This document shows, piece after piece, positions 23,201-31,992 of a DNA stretch of 64,000 bases. How positions within the stretch are numbered: position 1 is the first letter of the stretch; each line of letters begins with the position of its first letter. The translations under genes and the position numbers were made by a program. Under the pieces are notes generated by a model, which saw nothing but the letters and a program-made list of their open reading frames with translations, was not told where the DNA came from and ran no database searches. The DNA is from Polytrichum commune (taxonomy: Eukaryota; Streptophyta; Polytrichopsida; Polytrichales; Polytrichaceae), in assembly GCA_950295325.1 (NCBI GenBank), contig OX485809.1:24676001-24740000 (forward strand), in the 5' to 3' direction.

Positions 23201-24497
23201 TCAAGTGTGATGACCCTGAGGTGAGCATGACTTTTACGGATTGTTAAATTCTTTCATTGTAAAGAATTCACTAAATCTCAAGAAGAACCGAGAATGAAAT
23301 TATCATAAATAAATATAGACAATGTATAGTATTATAAGTATATTATAAGTATATACACAAGCAACTTGTTTGTTGTGCATGCAACAATAAACCACACCCC
23401 ATTGTATATTTATCATAGTTGGTTGCTCGTCGTAAATGTCAAAGGTTTACCTTGTGTCAACATATGCATGGTCAAGCACGCTATGAAATGCGAGAGAAAT
23501 CAGGTTCTTGTATTGCATTTCTTGTAGCCTTGCAATGGCAAAGAACAACATGTAAGGGTGCCCAAAAATGATAGATGAACAAATGTCATCACGAAAACAT
23601 GATAACATGACCATTTGTGTGACAATATAAAATTAGTAGTATAGATATAGATATGTAGAATGAGTATGGAAGGTGATTCACACTACTCATCATTGTTGAA
23701 GCTCATGATTTGATGACAAGTCTGGTGGTTGTGAGTTAATCGCTTTGTGCTAATGGCAGGTGCGTGTTCCGAGCAATTTGGATGTCCAGCCACTCGATCT
23801 CGGGGCGATTGACATTCAAGTTCGACTCATTCTTCCATGCCAAAAAGTAGGCATCGTCACGTTTAGTAGCGACATACTCGGCGATTATATCTACGAGCTT
23901 CTACTTCGAGCTGTCCAAGCAGGGCCTGAGCCCCCGATCCACTTCGACGTTCCACTCGGGAATCGCCACACGCAAAAATTCCAGTTCGTTCATTTCTTAC
24001 CGAGCAAGGTGCTGTACACGTGTACGTTGTCGAATGAGGCAGTGGCATCTGGATTCCTCATTGAGAAAAACACGGTGGATGCAAACCCGGCCGACTTGGA
24101 TGGGCTCGAAGTGCAAGTTCCACTCACGTTCGAGCCATCTGCAATTGCCAGTAATTACACGGGCTTGATGACCGTCGAGAATCCATTGGGGGGTGTATAC
24201 ACGGTGAAACTATACGGAAGTTGTCACCCGCCTATCCCCCAAGGTCCGATTATTATTAAAGGTGGTGCAGGTCAGGTGAACTTCCGGAACGTGTTTAATG
24301 ACCCCGTGGATTACTTGTTCCAGACTGATAATCCGGCATTCACGGTCGGGAAAGGAGAAAAAATGCCTGCCAAAAAACCGACCAAGATCAAAGTTTCATA
24401 CAAGAGTATCCCAGGGGCTCCTGCAAATGGAAAGCTCATGGTCAGTTGCCCAGAATACGGGCCGTGGATTTGGATCTTCTATCTTCAAGGTGTTTAG
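54..24497 (+). CDS. HYDIN: HYDIN homolog, axonemal central-pair protein (5' end outside window)
   Basis: HYDIN is a giant central-pair (C2 projection) protein built of tandem MSP/ASH immunoglobulin-like domains and needed for motility of 9+2 cilia and flagella. I place 24 exons: 54-384, 1278-1749, 2326-2608, 3206-3479, 4354-5013, 5594-5808, 6663-7571, 7739-7843, 8488-8655, 10004-11352, 11671-12730, 13140-13315, 13482-13653, 13863-14165, 14316-15397, 15637-15874, 16138-16807, 17362-18136, 18975-19806, 20415-20858, 20979-21101, 21400-21600, 22255-23220, 23760-24497. Every junction keeps phase, giving 4,182 codons including the TAG stop. ASH signatures of the type DFG..N...F.W recur (for example NFGRVLVGERQQ in the 18975 exon). 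The hydin-type adenylate-kinase-like P-loop segment is present near 10550. Animal HYDIN has about 5,100 residues, so roughly the first fifth probably lies to the left. Exon ends are inferred from GT/AG sites and frame, not from transcripts. Confidence 0.93.
431..808. mobile_element. hAT-like MITE, copy 1 (HYDIN intron)
   Basis: About 378 bp with terminal inverted repeats CAGTGTTG.../...CAACATTG and no coding capacity. The flanks 423-430 and 809-816 agree at 6 of 8 bases, as expected for a decayed 8-bp hAT target duplication. It is similar throughout to the copy at 869-1237. Confidence 0.7.
869..1237. mobile_element. hAT-like MITE, copy 2, with intact 8-bp target duplication
   Basis: 369 bp with ends TAGTGTTGGA and TCCAACACTG, matching the YARNG-type ends of hAT elements. 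It is flanked by a perfect 8-bp direct repeat GAAATAAC at 861-868 and 1238-1245. Internal sequence repeats the words GATACCATT and GGTATGG in both orientations. No transposase is encoded. Confidence 0.82.
2725..2965. repeat. Interspersed repeat family E, copy in HYDIN intron
   Basis: About 230 bp, shared in order with 25855-26055 (words CATATTCA.GGGATATT, TTATTATTA, TAGTACCCT, GACCTCCCTGGGAT). No ends or target duplications are clear to me and there is no coding potential. Confidence 0.55.
3556..4238. mobile_element. Foldback element (family B), split by a nested SINE-like insertion
   Basis: The left arm (3556-about 3770) and right arm (about 4095-4238) match the two arms of the intact palindromic element at 8022-8404, ending in GATAACTC-type termini. 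The middle is interrupted by the repeat at about 3785-4100. It lies in HYDIN intron 3480-4353. Confidence 0.65.
3785..4100 (+). mobile_element. 5S-derived SINE-like repeat, 5'-truncated copy
   Basis: This matches 9690-9965 from the CCACCCAAT word through a pyrimidine-rich 3' end (CATCTTTCTTTTTTC), but lacks most of the 5S rRNA-like head present in the other copy. 5' truncation together with a T-rich tail fits retroposition. It is nested in a foldback element. Confidence 0.6.
4354..7571 (+). CDS. HYDIN: HYDIN exons E-G with a triplicated CxH...HRKSRS..LTG module
   Basis: Exons 4354-5013, 5594-5808 and 6663-7571. After an ASH segment (FLMQVAYFAPHEVTVMGEG, the HYDIN-type strand) comes an acidic linker, then three copies of a module of about 50-60 residues. 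Each has C-x-H-x3-HRKSRS-x-LTG, then a short spacer, then (K/G)LPW-x3-SF-x2-R followed by a charged helix. The copies start near 4794, 4968 (split across the intron 5014-5593) and 6837. The module alternates with acidic stretches, and the final exon returns to an ASH segment (FEVDFGNVLKC). I do not recognise the module from a named domain family. A zinc-binding or phosphorylatable basic motif is possible but unproven. Confidence 0.85.
5150..5545. repeat. Interspersed repeat family D, copy 1 (HYDIN intron)
   Basis: Shares ordered similarity with 8741-9072, including AATATAGAATTTTCT, CTCAAACCTCCA-like words and a terminal GGATGACTCTAA that mirrors TTAGAGTTATCC at the other copy's start. Probably a non-autonomous element with inverted ends; no ORF. 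Confidence 0.55.
7739..8655 (+). CDS. HYDIN: HYDIN small exons H and I (7739-7843, 8488-8655)
   Basis: Two phase-0 exons of 35 and 56 codons. The first encodes an ASH opening strand with YIDFGTVQVSRCK and is too short to stand out as an open frame; it is supported by a CAG acceptor, an AAG|GT donor and frame continuity. The second encodes KNVGEHIAEWSVEKP, the following strand. The intron between them carries a foldback element at 8022-8404. Confidence 0.8.
8022..8404. mobile_element. Foldback MITE (family B), near full-length palindrome
   Basis: The two halves are imperfect reverse complements over almost the whole 383 bp. The left end AGAGATATCATTAAAGTTTC pairs with the right end GAAACTTTAAAGATAACTCT, and the inner GTTCAAGTGGTGTCGGA pairs with TCCGACACCACTTGAAC. 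A TA dinucleotide at each border would fit a Tc1/mariner-type target duplication. There is no coding capacity. The transcript of the intron could form a long hairpin. Confidence 0.75.
8741..9072. repeat. Interspersed repeat family D, copy 2 (HYDIN intron)
   Basis: Second copy of the family at 5150-5545, in the same orientation. It contains CTTTCCACTTGTGGT and GGAGGTAGTG near the start and an inverted counterpart near the end, suggesting a partial foldback. Confidence 0.55.
9078..9285 (-). repeat. Interspersed repeat family F, diverged copy (HYDIN intron)
   Basis: Similar in order to the other family F copies read in reverse: a GTGTGTGGTGAGGTATGGATC-like start, then GTTCAAAAGAAATTGGACTATGT. 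The short open frame inside is not conserved and I do not regard it as a gene. Confidence 0.5.
9600..9965 (+). mobile_element. 5S rRNA-derived SINE-like element (HYDIN intron)
   Basis: Positions about 9615-9695 align with the second half of plant 5S rRNA. GGATCCCATGGGAACTCC is followed by AGTTAAGC (5S box A region) and then AATGGGGCGACC (5S box C region) at the correct order and nearly correct spacing. A body of about 250 bp follows with no protein-coding signal, then a T-rich end (TGTTTTTTCC) that could act as a Pol III terminator. A second, 5'-truncated copy lies at 3785-4100. Alternatives are a Cassandra-type TRIM LTR, which also carries 5S sequence, or a 5S pseudogene fused to an unrelated repeat. 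I saw no flanking second LTR. Confidence 0.62.
10004..12730 (+). CDS. HYDIN: HYDIN exons J-K: ASH segment, P-loop adenylate-kinase-like domain, ASH segment
   Basis: Exons 10004-11352 and 11671-12730. A Walker A motif GAPFSGKT lies at about 10550-10576, followed by an acidic VIDVDDLL segment, proline-rich linkers (a PPPPPPPIPPPKGKK tract near 10717) and an Arg-rich helix near 11060. This matches the kinase-like insert known in animal HYDIN. The next exon continues with YPWYLAFP and further ASH segments, plus a Gly-rich linker near 12630. The intron 11353-11670 is unusual: its donor and acceptor lie in two copies of the same exonic sequence (see findings). Confidence 0.88.
11302..11691 (+). repeat. 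Tandem exonic duplication bounding HYDIN intron 11353-11670
   Basis: The 72 bases from 11302 are repeated from 11620 (offset 318) with 11 differences by my count. Both copies encode the same peptide (core IDPDLLIPPERF / IDPDFLIPPNRF). Each contains AGGT at 11351 and 11669. The first AGGT supplies the donor and the second the acceptor. The intron is 318 bp and splicing restores the frame, whereas unspliced reading meets TGA at 11372. Confidence 0.8.
13140..15874 (+). CDS. HYDIN: HYDIN exons L-P (13140-13315, 13482-13653, 13863-14165, 14316-15397, 15637-15874)
   Basis: Five exons with introns of about 150-240 bp encode further ASH repeats, for example LDPAVLNIGRVLLGCRTTKT and LNFGTVKVAEAQ. A low-complexity Ser/Lys/Ala then Gly run (about 14640-14780) separates two ASH segments. 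Junction phases 2/1, 0/0, 0/0, 2/1 all close correctly. Confidence 0.85.
16138..19806 (+). CDS. HYDIN: HYDIN exons Q-S (16138-16807, 17362-18136, 18975-19806)
   Basis: Three large exons of ASH domains, including a VIKPDLCLDTQTINFGRV strand. The first intron (16808-17361) is best read as a GC-AG intron: the boundary AAG|GCAAGT at 16805-16813 keeps the frame, while the nearby GT does not. The intron 18137-18974 uses a plain CAA|GTACTT donor. Confidence 0.83.
20176..20210. repeat. (TA)n microsatellite in HYDIN intron
   Basis: An uninterrupted run of about 16 TA dinucleotides in intron 19807-20414, likely length-polymorphic. Short (CA)n and (A)n runs also occur in neighbouring introns. Confidence 0.9.
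20415..24497 (+). CDS. HYDIN: HYDIN exons T-X, including the C terminus
   Basis: Exons 20415-20858, 20979-21101, 21400-21600, 22255-23220, 23760-24497. I start the 22255 exon at the CAG|GTGGAG acceptor, because joining KKTIRMQ to VENVGELGSLFTW recreates the ASH strand order. The open stretch 22045-22254 before it is then intronic. The last exon ends in an ASH domain closing with WIFYLQGV and a TAG stop. Confidence 0.85.
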
Positions 24498-25684
24498 AGT
24501 TGATGAGTTTTGGGGGAATTAGCTTGAGACTGTGTCACTGAGTCCCCGTTCTTTCTCCTTGTGGAGATACCCGGCTAGAAATTACATGGTGGGAAATTTG
24601 AGTTTCTCATTTTCTGGAATTGGTTCTTGCTTCTTAAATTTTAGGGACCACATTTAAGGTGTGGTCAGTACTTGGTCACCTTCTGGGTGCGTTTTTTCCA
24701 GGCGCACCCTAAACACACATAGGTAGAACTGGCCTCGATACAAATTGATACTTGGTACTGCTCCATGTTCATGGCATAATCTAAGTCTTAAGGATAGTGC
24801 CTTAAATTGATAAGGAAATGCAACCTACTTTTGAAGGCTCCTGGAACAATTTGTGGAGATATCTCACCATTCCGCATCCAATCGAGGCACACCCGTAGCA
24901 GTCTTTAAGGATGTCTTTACTCATTGTCTGCAAACAGCAGAAACATTTTAAATTTCTTTTAAATCGCTATTCATAAATTACAAAAGCTTCATTTCCCCGA
25001 AGGTAGAGTCAGATGGAATTTATGATTTGTGTCAAGGTGAAAAGGGGTGAGTAGACGTTGGAGACATCATGCAAAATCCAACAGGCAAATAGTAGTGTTG
25101 GCACCATGTAGGTTTATCAAGAAAGTTATGCTAAATTTCTTGTAGTCTCCCACAAACACCATGCAAGCAGGCAACATCTTTATTCAATGGCAGAGACTTT
25201 GGATGCAGGCACTTATGCTTCCCATGCTAATTTAAGTCTTAATTTATCCAGCCTGGACACTGGGGGTTCCGGTGTCAGCGAACATGATGTCCTTCCACCT
25301 GAGTATGTCATAACTCAACCACAAAGAGTCCCATATGTCAAATAGATCATTCTGATGTGAACGGCCAACTAGTGTAACTTTTAAGTAGCAACAAATGGAC
25401 AAATCCACCGCCTTCACCATGGTGGGTACCCATGATGATTTCCTTCGACTTTGAAAACATTCCTGCACATTTTGATTGCCTAAACATTGATTTAGTCAAG
25501 TAATGCTTGCAAGTCACAGCATTTATCTTCATCTCAGGTGCCACTTATGGGCCTGTCAGAGGCCAGGAATTTACGGATGCACCAAATGTATCCCAGCAAC
25601 AGCACAAGCTCCATTCGTCATATTTTGCTGGAATCTCAAGCACACTAGACAGGCTCCTTAATTATGATAACGTTAGGTGCTGAA
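24498..25684. other. HYDIN 3' flank, no gene seen
   Basis: Contains the HYDIN 3' UTR of unknown length. I see no canonical AATAAA close to the stop and no recognisable gene or repeat family in the rest. Confidence 0.5.
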
Positions 25685-25828
25685 ATTAAAATTTGGAGCT
25701 TTTCATATGATTTTTATGGGCTTCATGAACCTGACCATTTTGAGAGCTCAAAAACCCAACACAAATGGTATCGTTGGTGCCATTGGAAGTGATGAGGTCA
25801 AATTCAGAAGACGTGCAGGCAGAATCAA
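25685..25828 (-). pseudogene. BAHD acyltransferase 3'-end fragment
   Basis: Direct-repeat copy of about 26056-26196, the last roughly 140 bp of the BAHD gene, running from a shared GGAGCTTTTCATATG to the GGTGCCATTGGAAATGAT region. It carries point changes and indels and ends in an in-frame stop, so it is non-functional. It is separated from the real gene by a family E repeat at 25855-26055. Confidence 0.7.
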
Positions 25829-25854
25829 CCACTTGCAGTAAAGGGCTGTTTTGA

Positions 25855-26055
25855 GGGGGGCTATGAAGTAATATGCATATTCACGGGATATTCTGTGTAT
25901 TTTATGGATATTATTATAATATATTCTCCAAAACCTATTTCTAGTGCCCTGTATTTATGTAATTGTTTTGTAGATTCTCTTCATTTGGATTTTATTCCAC
26001 CCTATGTTCTTTTGCACGCAGTTCTTAATACCTTACGAAGAGTGGCCTCCCTGGG
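25855..26055. repeat. Interspersed repeat family E, copy between BAHD gene and its fragment
   Basis: Second copy of the sequence at 2725-2965, ending in a CTCCCTGGGATTTGGAGC junction with the BAHD 3' region. Its position between two copies of the gene end suggests that element and duplication arose together. Confidence 0.55.
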
Positions 26056-26067
26056 ATTTGGAGCTTT

Positions 26068-28463
26068 TCATATGTTTTTGATGTGCTTCATGAACCTGAC
26101 CATGTCGTGAGCTCGAAATCCCACCACGAGATGGACGCCACCATCGTCGGTGCCATTGGAAATGATAAGGGCAAATTCGGAAGACGCGGGGGCAGACGGG
26201 CCTCCATAAATAGGCTTCCCCCACCCAAAGTCGTGCTCATAGAATGGAAACCGATACCATCCTGACACGAGAACGTCTTTTTCTTTCACAATGGCCGGCA
26301 TTCCACCATGGATTTGTAACCAGTCAAGAGCTGACCGGACATACCGCTCATCAATTCTGGCTATGGCTTCCTGGACCTTGGCGACACAAAACGAGAGGGG
26401 CTTCAAGCAAACATCCTCCGCACAAGCAGAAACGTGCCCGGAAATCACCGTGTTTCCACAAAATGTGTGCGGAATGGGGGGGGACACCTTTTCTCGGAAG
26501 TCCACTGCAAATAAAATCGTGGAGGGCTCATGAGGCTCAAACTCCAAGGTTCGAGTTCGCGCCTGCCACATGTGGGCGACCATGACCTCGAAGAATGAAC
26601 ACTTTGTGATTTTCTTATCTGCCAATGCGCGGGCCTTCAAGGCTTGTAGCTCACCGAGTGACAGGGGGATGACCTTGGAGTTATAGTTGAGTTGCGTGGA
26701 AATTGGCGGTGTTGATGGCAAGTCACAGAGTTTGACGCACTCGGAATGCTCGAATTCAGGTGCGGGCGGATTTCGTGGTTTCAAAATGGTTCGGTCGGGG
26801 TCGGGAAATATGGTAAGTTTCTCCCCACGGGCTAGCTTACAGAAGCTGTTGAAGAACTGGGCTGACGAGATGCCATCGCAAATTGCATGGCTCATGCAGA
26901 AGCCTACACTGAACCCACCACACTTGAATTTCGTCACCTGCATCAATGCAAGGGTACTTGAGAGACCACACGATGTCAAAAATTTATTGGTGAAGTTGTT
27001 CACAGCAGCAGATGTCTTCCGTTAGTGACTCCATAGTGATAAGGCCAAGCGGTTTAACGAGTTGACGTGTTTATTCCTGATTTGGATTCCAGGATGCTCA
27101 TTCTACATCACCCATACTAGATAGCCATGTCATGACCTGACCATTATGTCCGTAATGGTCACCTGCATCAATGCAAGGATACTTAAGAGACTAGGCAACA
27201 TCACAATTTAGTGTGAAGTGTTGTACACACCAAAAGTCTAGCATTATTTAGTGATGCCCATGTCATGATCTGACCATGACATTCATAATGATCGCTTGCA
27301 TCACTGCATGGATACTTAAGAGACTAGGCAATGCACAATTCAGTGAAGGTTTTTACACAACAAAAGTTTAGCATTCGTTACTGTGTAATGGTCATGTCAA
27401 GCGGTTTTGTTGACGTGTTTAGTTTTAATTGAATACAAGGAGGCACATTATCACCCATAATTGTTGACCATGTCATGGTAGGAGCATTTGTCCGTAATGG
27501 ACATGTGTCACGTTGCCATCAATTGGAGCAAGTACCAATACCTACCTTGTCACTACCAAGGCTTGGTAAGTCGGATGCCTACTACTGCCTTTGATAGGGC
27601 TCCTCACATCCAAAACCTAGTTCATAATATAGTGGCAAATAGAGTGTAGACAACAAACTAGCGGAAAGAAGGAAAAAGATACATCAGTGTAGTGCAATTA
27701 TGACGCACGATGTCCATTCACAAAGTGGGCATGGGGGGCGTGAAGGTGACTAAATGGTTGATTCGAAACAGACTAGCATTACTGTGAGGTGCTTCCTGGA
27801 TCACTAGTTCTGATGCAAAGTCTGGCGTCCACGTAAGATTTGAAAGGTGTCAAGCAATATAAGACTGCCATGTGGCAATATCTGAACAAGAAAAAATCAT
27901 AAAAGCCGAAGAAAGAAGCACTCCACAATATCAGTCCATAAGAATGGAGCGGTATGAGATAGGAGAGGTATACGAACCTGCACCATGAGGAGGAAAGAAT
28001 CCTCCACACTAACACATTCATTCTCGGGCATGGGCACGAGCTTTCGGTAAATGGGATTCAGTTGTTTGATATCACCAAGCTCGTCAACTGTCTGCTCCGA
28101 AGACGCAGCCACAAAACACACGCCCGCCCGGTTGCAACTGACCTCAAACCTCCCCTCCCTCGCATTCATCAAAATCCTCCCTGCCAGGAAGTGATAAGGC
28201 ACTAACACCTTGGCCAACGCATTCTCCAGAATGCCAAACACATTCTCGGAGCCTATCACTGGGTTCGGTGCGTACACGAAGAAGGACTCGACAGGACTTA
28301 TGAGCATTTGGTCTATGTTGGACAGATAGAGCGTTTCATGCTTTGTTTCGTCGGCAGGTTCAATGGTTTTCACATAATGCACGTTCAGTTCCAGTTGCAG
28401 TACTGTGCGTCCATCAACCAATTCTTGGGCTGCGGTATCAACCACATTGCAGTATGTCCCCAT
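26068..28463 (-). CDS. BAHD (HXXXD) acyltransferase, two exons
   Basis: BAHD enzymes transfer acyl groups from acyl-CoA to alcohols or amines in cytosolic specialised metabolism (phenolic esters, cutin/suberin precursors and others). Exon 1 is 28463-27978 and exon 2 is 26937-26068, joined in phase 0 (DSFLLMVQ then VTKFKCGG), giving 451 aa, a normal length. The catalytic motif HAICD is encoded at 26889-26875 and the structural motif DFGWG near 26231-26217. The N-terminal ETLYLSNIDQ segment is typical of the hydroxycinnamoyl/omega-hydroxyacid transferase-like clades, but the acceptor cannot be predicted. I start at the ATG at 28463, since upstream codons back to 28679 look like leader. Splice-acceptor sequence is repeated inside the 1,040-bp intron. 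Confidence 0.88.
26932..27320. repeat. Repeated BAHD exon-2 acceptor region
   Basis: The sequence around the exon-2 acceptor (plus-strand GTCACCTGCATCAATGCAAGG, start about 26934) recurs at about 27158 and, more diverged, at about 27290. Each is followed by a TACTTRAGAGAC word and a CATGTCATGA..TGACCAT spacer. The second copy keeps a potential CAG acceptor on the minus strand; the third has CAA in that place. Confidence 0.7.
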
Positions 28464-28679
28464 GATCCAGCACACATCTAAAAATGAGTGTCCAGTATAA
28501 CTTAGTTTGTATGTGTGGTTGCAGAATACTTTTGAATTTATGTGCATGTGTGAGGAGATCAGAATTAACTGAACATGCTGGATGCGTGAGTGGCCATCTG
28601 ATTTTCTCCACCAGCTTAGATTCAGTCTGTCGACATGCGATTTGTACAGGCAGGTTAACTTTGCATCAATTACAGCCAT

Positions 28680-29975
28680 AAAATGACCTTGCAGTTTAGC
28701 CTGTCCATGTTTGTGGTCAATCTACCTATGATTCCCAGTTTCCAAAGTTCTCCAGAGTAATGACAGTTTTCCATAATGCCAATTTACAAGTATTGAGGGT
28801 TGTAAATCTTCAATGTAGACATTCATTGGTAGCTACTTTGGTAGTACCAAACTCTGCTAGAAAGCCAACATACACATATGCAGGGGTAGTTGACTAGGAT
28901 GATAACCACTAAGTTTGAAGCTGGTGGGGTCCAACCAACGGTGTGGTCTACCAAAATTGTCATGCGTCACCCTTTTATCACAAATCCTTGACACTTCTTG
29001 AAATAGTTATCATGCTTCTATTTTTGAACTTTAGATAGGTACATAGTCATGATTTAGCACAATTATAATCATTGACATCACATTCAATTGATGGCTTGTA
29101 ATTTTAATCGTAACAGTGTCTCAATCATGAGTCTTTCTTATATGAAAGGACTCCTTTCTATTTAGTCCTTAGTGGTACGCGTTATCATGGTTGAACCCAG
29201 TGAGCAGGATTAAGTTTTTGGTTGTATGAGTATCTGGATGTTGGCTGCACAATGCATAATGAAGAATGTCATTTGGCTTTTTGTTTTTTTTATCCAAATT
29301 TAAAGTTGACAATGGGATGCAATTTTATCTTAAAAATTAGAGTTAGGAAGTACAAGGGAAGAGTTGCCAGGTTTGATGTGTTGGCCATGATAGATTGTGT
29401 ACATGATATTTGATGTGAAGTTGGCACTAACCCACCAAAACACGTTGTTTAGTTGACCTTTTTCACCCTTTTTCCAAATTTGTTTTAGAGGCAAAATGTC
29501 ACCTTACTATTTTAGGTGCAATTTGGTCTAATGAAGTTTTTAAAAACTCCTACTGAGGTGCAAGGTAGTTAAACCATGCCATATTTGCTGACGGAGCACC
29601 AACTAAGGAAGTAGGTGCCACAAAGTATTGTTTAGAAGGTCTCCTTCCAATATGAATCTAAACAAATCATTCCACATGAATTTTATGATAGACCTTCCAT
29701 GAAATCAAAGCACTTCAATTATGAATCTCCTGATGATACGATGTCATAGTCAGCTAGATGCACAACTTGTATAAAGAGAAGTCGTTGCATGCAAGTAGAT
29801 TAAGCACACGCCCTCTACATGATAGAGGTAGAGCAAACAAATCAATTGTACAATGTAGTCATTAGTGGTCCACCTTATTGCAGAAGCTCTTCATGAGTCT
29901 CAATGTGCAATCGACATCCAATTCAAGACCAAGACAGATGTTTAGACTCACTCCTTGAAATAGGATGTCTTAAGT
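28680..29975. other. Intergenic region, no gene seen
   Basis: BAHD upstream region. The short open frames here have no recognisable product and no coding-like composition. I see no named repeat. Confidence 0.4.
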
Positions 29976-30240
29976 AGCATTAGTCTAGTAAATAGGTAAA
30001 TGCATTGTATATATAATCAACATTAATAATGGTATCAAAGAACCTACCCGTGGTAATAAATTTTATGAAACCAATCAAATATTGATATTTGGTGGGTATG
30101 CCAAGGTGAGAGAATCTTTATGTACATGAGTTGTTAGTTGGGTCAATACCATTCTAATATACCATATTGATACTAGGACAATTTTGCCTAGATGTGAAGG
30201 TTTTTGCATGGTATATAGACTCAAATGTATCAAAAAGATG
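29976..30240. mobile_element. hAT-like MITE, copy 4, inverted and truncated
   Basis: The reverse complement of this stretch matches the 3' two-thirds of copies 1-3 (words such as ATAATGGTATCAAAGAACC and TCAATACCATTC). The other end is missing. It is intergenic between the BAHD and the membrane-protein genes. Confidence 0.6.
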
Positions 30241-30429
30241 ACTCTTTCTTCAGATTCTCAATAGTTGTGACTACAACCATCCACCTTTCAGCACACAATG
30301 ATCCTTTAGACTACTCTTGCACAAACAAAATAGAGAGGTAAATGTATTTGCAGAACGACCGTTGCCCAAATCGTATGTTTGTACATAGACAGGCTAATCA
30401 TATCCTTGTAGTATGATTATTGAACACTC

Positions 30430-31365
30430 ATGATGCTTTACTGTTACTCGAATCCAATTTGACTGGACTTAGGTTACCATCAGATCATAGAGGCGGCAAA
30501 CGAAGAATGTACAAGCAAAGATTTAGGTTTTAGGGCTTAAGACCCAGGTCGCCCTGCCTCTCTTGCTCTAATTCATCTAAATTATTGTCCGTTTTTATAC
30601 CTACATAACAGTATCCTTGACACAAGCTGCCTTGACTCATTTTTTTCAGATTCTCAATAGCCAGACTAACACCTCCCACCTTTAGCACACAATGATCTTT
30701 TTAAGCACATCAAACCATTTTCAAACGTCACTTTACTGAGCTCAAACACTCTACTCTTGCAAAAACAGAACAGAGAGATGAACATAGTTGCTGAAGGGCC
30801 ATTGCCATCTCATTTCATCATGAGCACTTTCTTTGCTCCTGTACTAACCAAAAACACTGATGCTTTTACTGATACTAAAAGCCAATTTGACTGAACTTGA
30901 GTTACCATCACGTTATAGACCGGAAAAACAAAGAATGTACAAGCAAAGATTTACTGATACTTGCATCCAATGTGACTGGACTTGGATTATCATCAGGCGA
31001 AATTCTTATTTTTGTTTTTTTGCTTTATGTATGATTTTCACTTAAATTCTTGGGACTTCCTGTTTTATATACCCTTATTCTATTTTCATCTGGAGCTGCC
31101 GTGACCTGGGCTCATCATGCTATATTAGCTGGATTCCAAAAAACAAGCTGTTATAGAAGAGGACAAATGAAGAATGTACAAGCAAAGATTACTGATATTC
31201 AAATCAGTTTGACTGAACCCTGAGTTACCATCAGGTTATAAAGGCAAACGAGGAATGTACAAGCAAAGATTTACTGATAATCGCATCCAATTTGACTGGA
31301 CTTGGATTTCTGTCAGGTAGTAGAGGGAAAAAGAAGAATGTACAAGCAAAGATTTTAGGGTTTAG
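30430..31365. repeat. Degenerate repeat array downstream of the GDU-like gene
   Basis: A unit of about 80-100 bp containing ACTGATA..C..ATCCAATTTGACTGGACTT, a GTTACCATCAGGTTATA word and GAATGTACAAGCAAAGATT occurs about five times (near 30440, 30870, 30945, 31190 and 31270), with partial copies between. The last copy ends beside the GDU-like stop codon. It may form part of that gene's 3' UTR. Confidence 0.65.
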
Positions 31366-31368
31366 GGC

Positions 31369-31617
31369 TTAGGGCTTAGGGTCGCCAGCCTGCTTCCCTT
31401 TCTCTAAATCATCTAATTTACTATCTAGATTAACATCTACGTAAGAGTCATTGGGCAGAGGGTGGGCCAAAAATGTGGGCCGCTCCTCACCTGCCATTAT
31501 AACACAAGACAAAGGTGCAACTCTGTCTGCAGTCGCCTTAGGAAGCATCTCAGTGGTTTGATTACCTCCCTGCACAGTGACAACAGGAGCCCCTGGACCA
31601 CCACCCTCATGAACTGA

Positions 31618-31650
<33 letters not shown>

Positions 31651-31878
31651 TGGCCAATAATAAGTGAAAGGGACTGCCTGTCTCATTCGCGCGTTGCGCA
31701 AACGTTCCTGAATTCTGCGCCTTTTGTAGTATAAGCAGCAGAAAAACAGTAATGTTGCTGCACCCAACACAATCATCGTGGCTATGGTGGATATGAAATA
31801 CAACAGGGATGCTGAGTGGTTTCGGTTGCAGTCATCTGTGCCATTGTACCCAGCATAATTTTTGGGGCACCCACTCAT
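31369..31878 (-). CDS. GLUTAMINE DUMPER-like single-pass membrane protein
   Basis: 169 aa. A short N terminus with two Cys is followed by one hydrophobic helix (residues about 24-51, SLLYFISTIATMIVLG...), a basic stop-transfer KRRRIQERLR, an 11-residue Asn run, and then the VIMAG motif in CVIMAGEERPTFLAHP. The VIMAG motif plus a single N-terminal helix is the signature of plant GLUTAMINE DUMPER proteins, which stimulate amino-acid export and act with an E3 ligase in Arabidopsis. The acidic/basic tail ends at a stop near 31369. Just upstream on the minus strand, a GTGCAG acceptor (about 31920) suggests a 5' UTR intron with the transcription start further out, possibly near 33.5-34.2 kb. Assignment rests on the motif, so the family is likely but function in this plant is inferred. 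Confidence 0.75.
31619..31652. repeat. (TTA)n microsatellite encoding poly-Asn in the GDU-like gene
   Basis: A trinucleotide run within the coding sequence that gives 11 consecutive Asn residues between the membrane helix and the VIMAG motif. It is expected to vary in length between individuals without shifting the frame. Confidence 0.9.
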
Positions 31879-31992
31879 CCTGACAATTTGATATAATTTG
31901 ATGTCTTTTCACCTTATCACCTGCACAAAGAGCAATTTATAGCATGAATCCACAGCATTAGTACTAAGGTAGACGTGTCTAATGACAACAAA

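Noticed and set aside
26083-27025. Plus-strand frames of 60-113 codons opposite the BAHD gene
   Set aside because: They are antisense shadows of BAHD exon 2, whose catalytic motifs are on the minus strand.
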